Below, piece after piece: positions 45,545 through 54,900 of a stretch of 64,000 nucleotides of DNA (the stretch's first letter is position 1; each line of letters opens with the position of its first letter). Source of the DNA: Rhizobium sp. BK399 (lineage in GTDB: Bacteria; Pseudomonadota; Alphaproteobacteria; Rhizobiales; Rhizobiaceae); the NCBI RefSeq assembly GCF_014194695.1, contig NZ_JACIAH010000010.1:20731-84730 (forward strand), in the 5' to 3' direction. The position numbers and the translations under genes are program-made. Under the pieces are notes generated by a model. It worked only from the letters and a program-made list of their open reading frames with translations. It was not told where the DNA came from and searched no databases.

Positions 45545-46184
45545 GGATCTCCTCAGCCGTTTGGGAGACACTCTTGCCGGAGCGTTTCCTGATGGCATTC
45601 GTGCAGCCCGTTTCTGCTGCTGATTGTTCCGCCCTTGGATAAGACGGACTGAAGTGTCGGCGCGGGATGAGACCTTCCGGCGGAATCGGGCCAAACTGTG
45701 ACTCCCCCGGGCGATCGGACTTAAGTCTGACGTTGCGAGACCGACTCCAATTGCCGTGGCGCAAGCCAGTGTCAGTGCTTGATGGAAGGCCACCCCGCGC
45801 TGGCTCCTTCCTCGAAACGTTCGGCAGGCTCTGGATCTTCGTCAATCATTTTCCGCGCCATGATCGATCTGAAGCGTAGGCCGTCTTTCGGGAAGGCGCA
45901 GAAGTTCGACCGATGTCCCGTCTTGGGGAAAAACATAAATATGCCGGCGTGGCAGGGATGTTTCGGAATTCGAGCGCTGTCATTGCTGCGAGGACTCGTG
46001 GCCGATTCGCCTTCCCGTCTGACCGCCTCTTGATGATTGCCCGGCGACGATCGGTATTGACCGTAATCGAATGACATTGTTTGGGCCGGCATGGGCTTTG
46101 TTTCCGCAGCGGTCGAATGAGCCTGCACGAAGACGAGCGAAGAACCCTGATCTGGCAAGTCGGATGAGAGGGTGCATATGCCTG
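45545..46184. other. Long stretch without a supported gene
   Basis: About 640 bases upstream of the glycan operon. A minus-strand frame of 128 codons (45772-46158) ends MARKMIDEDPEPAERFEEGA and could be a small protein, but shows no family motif and has no clear start. Probably promoter plus debris. Confidence 0.45.
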
Positions 46185-46435
46185 GGGTTCACAGCACTAA
46201 AGGAGTAAAATACCCGTTCTTAGCGGTAGTATACCGTCTTTTACCTTCTGAAGTAGCAGTTGTTGGTGAACCTCAATCGGATTTCATGATCATCTGGATC
46301 GCTGGCGATTGCGTCGACATCGCGGTCGGAGAGCAGATAGACGTCGAGTTCCGGACAAATGCGCCTCAGCGCGCGGGCAAGGCGCAGCGCCGATGCATCG
46401 AGACTGGAAGGTTTCCCCTGCCGTTCGCGGCACGA
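46185..46435 (-). pseudogene. Possible remnant of an Orn/Lys/Arg-type decarboxylase
   Basis: The minus strand reads LARALRRICPELDVYLLSDR and DVDAIASDPDDHEI. After a frame change comes NPIEVHQQLLLQKVKDGILP. This resembles the N-terminal region of fold-type I ornithine/arginine decarboxylases of rhizobia (CPELDVYLLSDRDV, then E-hydrophobic-H before the PLP domain). Short and frame-broken, so the identification is tentative. Confidence 0.4.
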
Positions 46436-46716
46436 TGCGTCAGTGCTTCGCTCGGTTCTGGATCCGGTCGGGGAAACCGGAAGCGTCAACAATCACTCGA
46501 ATAGGCCGCCGGCCGCGGATGACTAGACCTCTCGAGCCCCCGTTACGCCAACGCGATCCACGCTTCACCGCTGCGCTCATCGCTCTAGGCTGCGGGATGG
46601 ATCAACCTGCCATGGGGTCTGCGGCAAAACTAGCTGGGCGCTGGAGCCTACTGTCGCGAAGGATGTTCGAAACTGGCCCGCTGCGACAGGATCTATTCCA
46701 TCAATTCCAAGAACGA

Positions 46717-47271
46717 TCAGACCGCGTCGCGCTCCATGCGCAGGTTGGAGACGACACGCCGGTTCTGCACCTTACAGGAGCGGCTCGTGCAGTCGCGAAC
46801 CTCGCGGTCATTGCCGTAACCCTTGGCCCACACGCGGCTGGCGTCCACACCCTGCGAGACGAGGTAGGCCATGACCGCATCGGCGCGTCTCTGCGATAGT
46901 GTCGCCATTGCTGAAGTTGACCCGGAATCGTCAGCAAATCCCTGGAGTTTGACCAGCCACTGCGGGTTGCTTTTCAGCCAGATGGCTTGCTTGTCCAGTG
47001 TCGCCTTGGCGACGGGATCGAGTGTGGCGGAATCCTGCGTGAAGTAGGTCCGCCTGCCGACGTTCAAGATGAAGTCCTCTTCGCTGCCGGCTTTGACATT
47101 TGCAAAACCGGGCGCAGGATCGTTCGTCTGCCCGGTCATGGGCGCGACTGAAGGCTCCTCGACTTCGGCAACATCGGTGGTGCTGCAGGCGGCAAGCGTC
47201 ATAAGGATGGTCGCAGCGACAACCAGCCTCGAATATCCGGTTAAAGCAGACATCAGGGGGATTTTCCTCAT
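46717..47271 (-). CDS. OmpA-family lipoprotein
   Basis: 184 residues. Signal peptide with lipobox LMTLAAC (Cys near 29), then an acidic linker. The OmpA peptidoglycan-binding domain has TYFTQDSATLDP, LQGFADDSGSTSAMATLSQR, RADAVMAYLVSQGVD and RVWAKGYGNDR. An outer-membrane lipoprotein tethering the wall. Its ATG overlaps the stop of the L,D-transpeptidase gene; a second ATG at 47253 is an alternative start. The pair suggests joint work at the envelope-peptidoglycan interface. Confidence 0.88.
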   Translation of the reverse strand: MRKIPLMSALTGYSRLVVAATILMTLAACSTTDVAEVEEPSVAPMTGQTNDPAPGFANVKAGSEEDFILNVGRRTYFTQDSATLDPVAKATLDKQAIWLKSNPQWLVKLQGFADDSGSTSAMATLSQRRADAVMAYLVSQGVDASRVWAKGYGNDREVRDCTSRSCKVQNRRVVSNLRMERDAV

Positions 47272-47942
47272 TCGACCGCGTTGGCCTGGCTGATCTTCGC
47301 GGCACTTTCACCCTGATCGGCAATGTGCGGCAGGACTTGTACAGCTGTGCCGATGGGGCAGCGCTGATAAAGATCGATTGCATCTTCGTTGAACATGCGG
47401 ATGCAGCCGCTGGAGGCATCCTTCCCAATGCTGCCCGGCTCCAGAGTCCCGTGGAAGCGATAGCCGGTATCGACGCCGTCACGATGCAGATACATGGCGC
47501 GCGGACCAAGAGGGTTCTTCGGTGACCCTCCATCGACAAACTCCGGCAGTTCTGGGTGACGCTGGCGCATCTCTGGCGGCGGCGTCCAGCGTGGCCAGAG
47601 TGCCTTCTGGTCGATCGTGGCGCGACCATACCATTTGAAACCGTCACGCCCGACCCCGACGCCATAGCGGATGGCAGTCTTGTTCTCCATGATCAGGTAG
47701 AGAAAGTGATGGGTGGTATCGACAACGACGGTTCCGATCGGCTCGCTACTGAAATACTTGACGACCTGGCGCTGCCATTTCCTGTCGATCCTGGCAAAGT
47801 TGGTGCTGCGAAACGTCACGCCGTTGTCGACACGGGTGCCGGAAAAATATGAAGGTGCTGCAGCGAATGTCGGAGTATTGATTGCCAAAATGCCGAGCGA
47901 AGCCGCTCCGCCAAGCACAAAATCCCTGCGCGTCCATCCCAT
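47268..47942 (-). CDS. L,D-transpeptidase (YkuD family), probably Tat-exported
   Basis: 224 residues from the ATG at 47942, with GAGGGG nine bases upstream. The N-terminus TRRDFVLGGAASLGILAI looks like a Tat signal (RRDF). The YkuD core has YRFHGTLEPGSIGKDASSGC with the catalytic His and Cys, then IRMFNEDAIDLYQRCPIGTA. It makes 3-3 crosslinks in peptidoglycan or attaches outer-membrane proteins to the wall. Coupled by ATGA to the OmpA-like lipoprotein gene, which could be its partner or substrate. Confidence 0.9.
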   Translation of the reverse strand: MGWTRRDFVLGGAASLGILAINTPTFAAAPSYFSGTRVDNGVTFRSTNFARIDRKWQRQVVKYFSSEPIGTVVVDTTHHFLYLIMENKTAIRYGVGVGRDGFKWYGRATIDQKALWPRWTPPPEMRQRHPELPEFVDGGSPKNPLGPRAMYLHRDGVDTGYRFHGTLEPGSIGKDASSGCIRMFNEDAIDLYQRCPIGTAVQVLPHIADQGESAAKISQANAVE

Positions 47943-48199
47943 TGGCAGCATCCCCTCAATGCCAAGAAACTTCGTGCAGTAAATCAGATTTTTTTGTCGT
48001 CACAAGATAAATCTACGTACGCCGCCTGAAGTAGAAGGGTCAATTACATGACGCGCCCCGTCATTGCGCAACCGCTTTTTCCCGATTGAAGGATTTTAGC
48101 CGGCTCTGCCTTGGCCGCGTCACAGCGGGCATGTTCTTGTCGCGAAATGTCAGATTTCCACAGAAATCCTCATGGAAATTGCCCATCTTTACTGCTCCT

Positions 48200-48400
48200 T
48201 TAGTGCTCCCGAACGCGATCTACATGGCTGAGCGCGTGTAGGCTGCCCGCTGCAATGATCCCTGTCATCACGATGCCGGAAAATCCGATGACGAGAGCCA
48301 GGGTACGTACAAACCCATGCTTCGGCGTGACATCGCCAATCCGATGGTGCCCGTCGCGAACGGGAAGTACAAGGCGTCGCCGAAGCCTCAATCTTCAATG
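48200..48400 (-). pseudogene. Remnant of a two-helix potassium channel (Ion_trans_2)
   Basis: The minus strand holds FGDALYFPFATG and, after a frame break in the selectivity filter region, GDVTPKHGFVRTLALVIGFS and GIVMTGIIAAGSLHALSHVD. This is the pore and second helix of a bacterial K+ channel. The filter (TIGxGD) spans the frameshift and the rest of the protein is missing. Confidence 0.7.
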
Positions 48401-48763
48401 CCCGATCACGAATCCGCACCCGACCATGACGACGAGCCGTCCCGAATGATGGCCCATAGCAGATAAAGCTGGTTCAGAAGTGCCGAAAAAGCAGATGTAG
48501 CGGACACCTGGAATCTGAACTCGGAAACAGTTGGGATCCATAGGCGAAATCCGATTGTCTTTCAGACGATTGGGCTAATAGGTTAAAGTCAAAAATGGGT
48601 TGAAGACGCAGGACGAAAAGCCGGCTCGAATCCGACTTTTCGGACCTCGGTCACCGGGCGAAAAGCGGTCGGGGCGAGCTCCCAAAGCAAACACCGAGGA
48701 GTTCGCATGCCACGATCACGCCCTTCGCGTGGGCGCGCCAATCGGCGCATGAATAATCGCACG
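48401..48763. other. Intergenic stretch, nothing recognised
   Basis: About 360 bases downstream of the small secreted protein. Short frames only. Confidence 0.45.
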
Positions 48764-48964
48764 CTAGCAGTAGTAAACGCCTGCCGCGCACCGACGTGCG
48801 CTTCGGCGGGCAACACCGGCGACACTCACGGGTGTCAACGGTCGCCCGACCCTTGCCTCTGCGGTAGGCAGTAGCTTGAAATCGACCACGAGACCGTCGC
48901 GTAGCTCGATGCTTGAGGCGCCGGCAACAACTGCCAGCATTGTAATCGCGATCCATTTGAGCAT
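48764..48964 (-). CDS. Small secreted protein with a basic, Cys-containing tail
   Basis: 66 residues from the ATG at 48964, preceded by AGGAGAG. The first 18 or so residues (MLKWIAITMLAVVAGASS) form a signal peptide. The mature part ends in VARRSARRCAAGVYYC. It follows the DUF2092 gene by 22 bases on the same strand, so the two form an operon of exported proteins. Similar small proteins accompany DUF2092 genes in rhizobia as far as I recall; function unknown. Confidence 0.6.
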   Translation of the reverse strand: MLKWIAITMLAVVAGASSIELRDGLVVDFKLLPTAEARVGRPLTPVSVAGVARRSARRCAAGVYYC

Positions 48965-48986
48965 GTCTTCTCTCCTTTCAGGCCAA

Positions 48987-49781
48987 TCATTTCTTGGAGA
49001 ATATTTCAGGGAGTTCGTCAGCATCCGGCAGGTCCTTCAAATCTCGCCTTTTAGCGCCATCAGGCGCCTTGAAATTGAAATCGCCGGCCGCCGCGTCGGG
49101 TCCGGCCTTCCATGATCGTATGTCGATGGTATATTGCGGGAAGCCTTTGACCTTGGTGCTTGTGACAACATAGCGGCAAGGGTAGGGGGTCTGGCCCTGG
49201 GCAATCCAGATCTGCCAATCAACCCCTTCCCTGGTGCGAAAAGCCAGGTGGTCGCATTCGTCGCCTCGTATGACGCCACTGCCGAGATCCTTGACGTCAA
49301 CCACCTCGGACATGAGCGCGTCGTAAGGATGCGATATCAGGATGTCTCCGGCCGGCAGTGGCCGATGGAATTTTTCGCGCAGGGCGTCGATGAGGTGATC
49401 GGTCGTTCCTGGCACCTCGGCCTGGGCGTAGAGGTTGGCGTCCTTGCCGAGGATCGACAGTGTCTTGCCATCAAAAACGATTTCGACGTTGGCGAAGCCA
49501 CCCTGGCGTGTGACGTACAGCTTGTCTGGCCGATTGATCTTGACTGCGCCGGAGCTTGCTAGCGCAATCTTCTGATCCTGCTTGGTAACGACCTCCAGAT
49601 TTGTATCATACTCGAATGATATTGCCTGCTGGGCTGTCATGTAATCGGACATCGCCTTCAAAAGGCTCTTAGCCTGCTTCTCGTCCGCATGGGCCGACGT
49701 CGCGCAGGAAAGTGCGGTCAAGGCAGTTGCCGCCGCCAGCAGTCCGGCATTTCGAAAGAGGCTTTCCACTTTAGATCGCAT
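48987..49781 (-). CDS. DUF2092 family periplasmic protein
   Basis: 264 residues; GGAGG precedes the ATG. A cleaved signal peptide (ALTALSCATSAHADE) is followed by a DUF2092 domain: MSDYMTAQQAISFEYDTNLE, VKINRPDKLYVTRQGGFANV, FDGKTLSILGKDANLYAQAE, DHLAFRTREGVDWQIWIAQG, PYPCRYVVTSTKVKGFPQYT. The fold is LolA/LolB-like, so it may carry a lipid or hydrophobic ligand. Function in cells unknown. Co-transcribed with the small secreted protein downstream. Confidence 0.85.
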   Translation of the reverse strand: MRSKVESLFRNAGLLAAATALTALSCATSAHADEKQAKSLLKAMSDYMTAQQAISFEYDTNLEVVTKQDQKIALASSGAVKINRPDKLYVTRQGGFANVEIVFDGKTLSILGKDANLYAQAEVPGTTDHLIDALREKFHRPLPAGDILISHPYDALMSEVVDVKDLGSGVIRGDECDHLAFRTREGVDWQIWIAQGQTPYPCRYVVTSTKVKGFPQYTIDIRSWKAGPDAAAGDFNFKAPDGAKRRDLKDLPDADELPEIFSKK

Positions 49782-50012
49782 GGGTGTTTCCTCCGTTCCA
49801 TACGTGAGACGACGATCGGCGCGGCTCGGAACAAGCGCGCGGCATGAATGGTTCTCTAGAACTCGCAGGAGCGCTTGTGTTCGACCGGTTCGCCTGTGGC
49901 ATTAGGTCGAGGAAAGTTGCTCCCTCCTGAAGTTTGCAATGCAGGAATGGCGGTAACCACGCAGACAAGCCGTGCGGCGAAATACGACCGCAGCGCGGCT
50001 GGTCAGTTCTGA

Positions 50013-50297
50013 CTAGCTGTCACCAAGTCCTTCCAAATAGTGTTGCAGGGCTGCATTCGTGCTGAAAAACAGACGCTCCCGCCCCATCGTTTCGGCGAAA
50101 CCGGAGGCTCGAAGATAATCGAGTACATCCGGATTCAATCCTGCAAGCCAAACGGTTACGCCTTGAGCGGTAACACGGCGTTCGCTGTCGATCATCGTCT
50201 GGAGTGCGGAATACTCGATATCAAAAACCGCGCTCATATCGAGTGCGAGCACTCGCGGTTTATATTCGGCTGCGAATGCCTGAATTTGATCAGCGAC
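50013..50297 (-). pseudogene. STAS domain of the SulP transporter, detached by an in-frame stop
   Basis: After the TAA at 50298-50300 the same frame stays open and reads ADQIQAFAAEYKPRVLALDM, SAVFDIEYSALQTMIDSERR and VTVWLAGLNPDVLDYLRASG, a complete STAS domain. The only start codon is an internal GTG at 50252 without a good ribosome site. It is the natural C-terminus of the upstream transporter. Confidence 0.8.
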
Positions 50298-51692
50298 TTA
50301 CTGCACATTGGCGAAAAACAGACGACCCTCAGGGCGAAGGATGAGCAGACCATCGAATGTTTCATCGTCAGGGTGCTCCGGCGAAAGCGGCCGGAGGACG
50401 TCGGTGCCCCGCTTGCGGCCGATGACATAAACTTTCGCTTTTGCCGACTGGCTGGCCAAGCCGATCATCGAAAGAATGATCGCGACCACGATGCCCTGGA
50501 GCGTGCCAAAGACGAGCACACCCAGGAACGCCGCCAGCGCCCAACGGAATTCCATCCGCCGGACCTTTCGGATGGACGCAAACTCCACTGGGGAAATGAG
50601 CCCGACCGAGTAGATGATCACAATCGCGGCGAGCACGGCTTGCGGCAGCAAGCCAAGCAGCGGGGCAAGGAACAACATGGTTGCGGCCGACGTTGCGGCA
50701 GCGACAAGGGAGGCCGTCTGGGATTGCCCGCCGACGGCTCGAACCACGGCCGTCTGTGACGTTCCACCGCCTGCAGGCATTGAGCCAAAGAACGCGCCGA
50801 CTGCATTCGCAGCTCCGGTCGCGAGAAGTTCGCGATTGGGTCGTATGGGTGGTTCGGCCGGGGTTGCGAATGCCCTGCCAGCGGCAATCGTTTCGGTGAA
50901 ACTCATGAGAGCGATGCCGAGTGCTCCCGGGAGAAGCTGCTCGACCAAACCGGCACTGGGAAGAGTGAGTGACGGCAGTGATCGCGGAATGAAGCCGACC
51001 GTCGCGATGCCCAGGGCATCCAGGCCGATGACCCACGAAATCAGGATGCCCGCAGCGACGATCACGAGTGGGGCCGGAGAATGGGGCCAACGCCGTTCCA
51101 TGACTGCCAACGCGACCAGTGCCACGACTGCGATTGTCAGCGTAAGCAGCGATGTATCAGGTAAATGATGAACAAGACTGACGATGTCACGGAAAAAGCC
51201 TGCCTTTTCGATGTGCACGCCGAGCAGTTTCGGTATTTGATCGAGCACAATCACAAACCCGATGCCTGCTTTGAAACCGGTTAGCACGGGAGAGGAAATG
51301 AAGTTCGCCACAAACCCCAACCGAAGGACCGAGGCTGCAAGCAGGAGCACACCGGTTAAAGCAGTAAGTGTTGCAAGTGCCGTAACCATTTTGGCTGGAT
51401 CGCCATCCGGAACGACAATCGCGAGCTCGGTCCCCGCCAGGATGGCAAGGGTTGTCGTTGAACTTACACTCAACACTCGCGACGTGCCCAGCAATGCGTA
51501 GACAATCATCGGCACGAAGGCTGTATAGAGGCCAACTCTCACCGGAAGCCCGGCCACTGTGGCGTAGGCCATTGCTTTGGGCAGGACGATCGCGGCAGCT
51601 GTCAGGCCGGCCACGACATCGAGCCGGAGGCCGGATGAGAACGCGGCGCCGCCATTGTTTCTGCCTATCGTCATTTTCGTTTCCGGGGTCAC
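50298..51692 (-). CDS. SulP-family anion transporter, truncated before its STAS domain
   Basis: 464 residues, about 12 to 14 membrane helices. SulP motifs: VLPKAMAYATVAGLPVRVGL, LLGTSRVLSVSSTTT, NAVGAFFGSMPAGGGTSQTA. It ends FFANVQ and a TAA where the STAS linker should continue. SulP proteins carry sulphate, bicarbonate or other anions across the inner membrane, and the STAS domain is usually needed for stability and activity. Whether the shortened protein works is open. Divergent from the large cyclase gene. Confidence 0.85.
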   Translation of the reverse strand: MTPETKMTIGRNNGGAAFSSGLRLDVVAGLTAAAIVLPKAMAYATVAGLPVRVGLYTAFVPMIVYALLGTSRVLSVSSTTTLAILAGTELAIVVPDGDPAKMVTALATLTALTGVLLLAASVLRLGFVANFISSPVLTGFKAGIGFVIVLDQIPKLLGVHIEKAGFFRDIVSLVHHLPDTSLLTLTIAVVALVALAVMERRWPHSPAPLVIVAAGILISWVIGLDALGIATVGFIPRSLPSLTLPSAGLVEQLLPGALGIALMSFTETIAAGRAFATPAEPPIRPNRELLATGAANAVGAFFGSMPAGGGTSQTAVVRAVGGQSQTASLVAAATSAATMLFLAPLLGLLPQAVLAAIVIIYSVGLISPVEFASIRKVRRMEFRWALAAFLGVLVFGTLQGIVVAIILSMIGLASQSAKAKVYVIGRKRGTDVLRPLSPEHPDDETFDGLLILRPEGRLFFANVQ

Positions 51693-51938
51693 AGCTATTC
51701 CTTCAATCGGGGCATCGACCCTAACGCTCGTCTGGCGGACTCATTCAAAAATTGGCGCGCCAAGCATCCATATCAAACCGCCATCATTATGCCCCAATCG
51801 GCGATGCAAGGGGCGTATATTACGGTATCGCACACGATCGGAAATCCGCTGTCGGGATGAGGCAGGGGCCTCTCAGACGTGGATCGTTTCGCAAATTTGC
51901 GTTACCCTCAGCGTTTCCGGGAAAGCGCGAGGCCCCCT

Positions 51939-54900
51939 ATGTCGGATGCGAGTTTGCATGAGGCTCGGCTGATTGAGAGTTTCGCGCCACCGCCGCTGAG
52001 GCTCTTCGGGAGACAGAAGGATGAGCCTTCCGATCGCCGCATGGCCTTGTTGTGGCTCGACGTAGTCGCCTTCACCCGGATTACCGGTCATTTCCTGGCC
52101 CGGGGACCGGCTGGCATCGAAGATCTGGCGAATCTGCTGGAACTGCATTTCACAGGACTGATCGATGTGATCGTGGCCCATGGCGGCGAGCCGCTGATGT
52201 TTGCGGGCGACGGCCTGCTTGCCGGCTGGCCGTGCGAAGGCTCGACACCTTCGGACGCACTTCTCCGCGCTGCCACCTGCGGCAATCACGTTCTTGCCAC
52301 GTCGCGAACAAGCTTGCCTTCGGGAGAGCCGATCGAACTCCATGCCGTGCTCGCCTTCGGGCAATGTCATACGGCGGAGATCGGAACGGGCAGCCTGCGT
52401 CTCCACGTCACCGTAGGAAAGGGGCTCGCAGACCTGCAGGCGGCGAGCATCACACGGGCGAAGGGACAGTTGCTGGTATCCGCGGCCGCGTGTTCGATCC
52501 TCGGTGATGCAATAGCCGTGCGCTCGATCGGCCCCGACGCAACGATCCTTTCGACCTTGCGCGATCAAGCCGACCTCATTCCCCTGACCATTCCGCCGAT
52601 GACGCCGCAAGACCGCGAGCGACTTGCCGGGCATGTCCCGCTTCCTGTCGCGAGCCGCCTCAACAGCCAGCTCCTCGACTGGACTGCCGAGCTCAGGCGC
52701 ATATCCGTCGTGTTCGTCGCTCTTTCCCGTCTGGATCACGCTTCGCCCGATATCCTGTCCCGCTTGGAGTCGGTCGTTGCCGCAATCAAACCCAAGGTCG
52801 CTGAGCACGACGGTTTCATACAGCAGATTCGCGTCGATGAACGCGGCGCCAATCTTGTGATCGTTTTCGGGGTTCCGCCCGTTGCGCACGCAGATGATCC
52901 GGTCCGGGCAGTCCGATCTGCGATCGACATGCGTGATGCGCTGCGCGGCATAGGCCAGCCGAGCAGTATCGGCGTCGCGACGGGAACGGCATTCTGCGGA
53001 CTGATCGGAAACGACGTTTTCCGGGCATGGACCACTTACGGGGAGGCAGTCAACCTTGCCGCACGGCTGCAGGGCTTGCAGCAGGGCACCATCCAGTGCG
53101 ACGAAGCCACTGTCCGCGGCGCACAGGACGCCATCTCTTTCACTCCGATCGGTCACAGCCAGGTTCGTGGGTGGGATCTGAATGTCCCCGTCTGGACGCC
53201 GAGGCGGCAGGATCGCACCGGCTTCGACCAATCGATGCATGGGCGCGACAGTGAACTCGCATGGATTTTGAAAGCTTTCGAGGAGACGAGCCAATCCGGC
53301 AATTCCCGGTTCGTCCTTGTCGAGGCGGAATCGGGAATGGGCAAGTCACGCCTCCTTGCGGAATTGCATCATCGTCTCAGGAGCGAACAATCGGCTACGC
53401 TTGCCGGTGTCGCCGACCGGATCGAGCATCGTGTCCCCTATCGAGGCTGGCGAGACATACTCACGCAATTGCTTGGGCTGGAGGTCAGACATCCGGAGTT
53501 ACAACGGCGCGAGGCGACGTTGCGCGCACTTGGCCCGGAGCTTTCACCCCGCGCAGCGCTCCTTAACCCCATCCTCCAACTCGACTTTTCCGAAACGCCC
53601 GAACTGCAAGCGATGAGCGCGCCCTTGCGCATGGAGGCTCGGCTCGACCTGTTCGTATCACTTCTCCGCCGCTTTGCCTCTGACGGCTCGTTGCTGGTTA
53701 CCGTCGACGACGCCCAATGGCTCGACGATGAGAGTTGGACCCTGGCGGCAGCAGCTATTCGTTCCGTGCGCGGTCTCTGCCTCGTCATGGCGATGCAGCC
53801 GATGGAGGACGACGCGCGGATCGAAAGCCTGTCCGGGGGCGGTGTGGTGCGCCTTAAGCTGCTCGGTCTGTCGGACGAGGAACAGGACAGGTTGGCGTTG
53901 ACCAGGCTCGGTGCAGACCGCATCGCTCCCGAACTGGCAAACCTTTTGCGAGCACGCGCCCGCGGGCATCCGTTTTTTTGTCTTGAACTCGCTCGCGCGC
54001 TTCATGACGATGGCTTGATCGAAGTGGTCGACGGGACGTGCCGGATCGCGCAACATCTGGCCGATGATCGCCTGCCCCTGCCAGATTCGATACACGCCGC
54101 CGTGGCGCGCCGCATCGACCGTCTCGATCTCGAAAGTCAAGTGACGCTCAAGGTGGCAAGCGCCGCGGGCCTGCGTTTCCCGACCGCCCTTGTGGCCGCC
54201 GTTCACCCGACCGCCAACGCCGAGCCGGCCATCGTCGGCCGCCACCTGTTGATGCACCAGCGTGCCGGCATGCTGCAGACTGATCACATCGACGAGCTGG
54301 ACGGCTACAGCTTTTGCCATGGCATCATGCGCGACGTTGCCTATGAGCTGATGCTCTATGGGCAGCGTAAGCAACTGCACCGGGCGATCGCTAGCTGGTA
54401 CGAGCAAAACAGCGTCCTCGACATATCACGCGTTTATGCGCTCATCGCGCATCACCTGGAGGCAGCGGGCGAACTGGTTCGCGCGGCTCACTATTTGCGG
54501 CTCGAGGCCGAGCGCGTTTTCGGTCTCGGTTCCGTTCGGCAATCGCTTTCTATCGGCCTTCATGGTGCCGCACTCCTTGGTTCGCAGGTGCCGGTTGACG
54601 GCGCCGAACTTCAAAAAGCAATCGGCCAGGAAATGGAGCAGATTGCAGCACTCCTCGGCGACAGGCGACCGGCGGATCTCGTCGACTTGCCAAGACTTGA
54701 GGACGAACATGTCGCAAGTCTCGTCCCGCTGTTGCTAAGCATCGCGCCCTACGCCTATCAGAGTCAGAAGCCGGAATTGTTCGCGCTTCTTGGCGCGAGG
54801 TGCCTGCGCTTGACGCTTGCTCATGGGCAGGCAGATTTTACGCCAGATGTCTACGCAATGTATTCTATCGTCCACGCGGCTATGACCGGTGACCGGCGGA

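Noticed and set aside
45772..46158. 128-codon minus-strand open frame
   Set aside because: The last 30 residues look plausible, but there is no ribosome site, motif or conserved neighbour; left inside the intergenic note.
51873..53294. 473-codon minus-strand open frame
   Set aside because: Antisense shadow of the cyclase domains; no motif.
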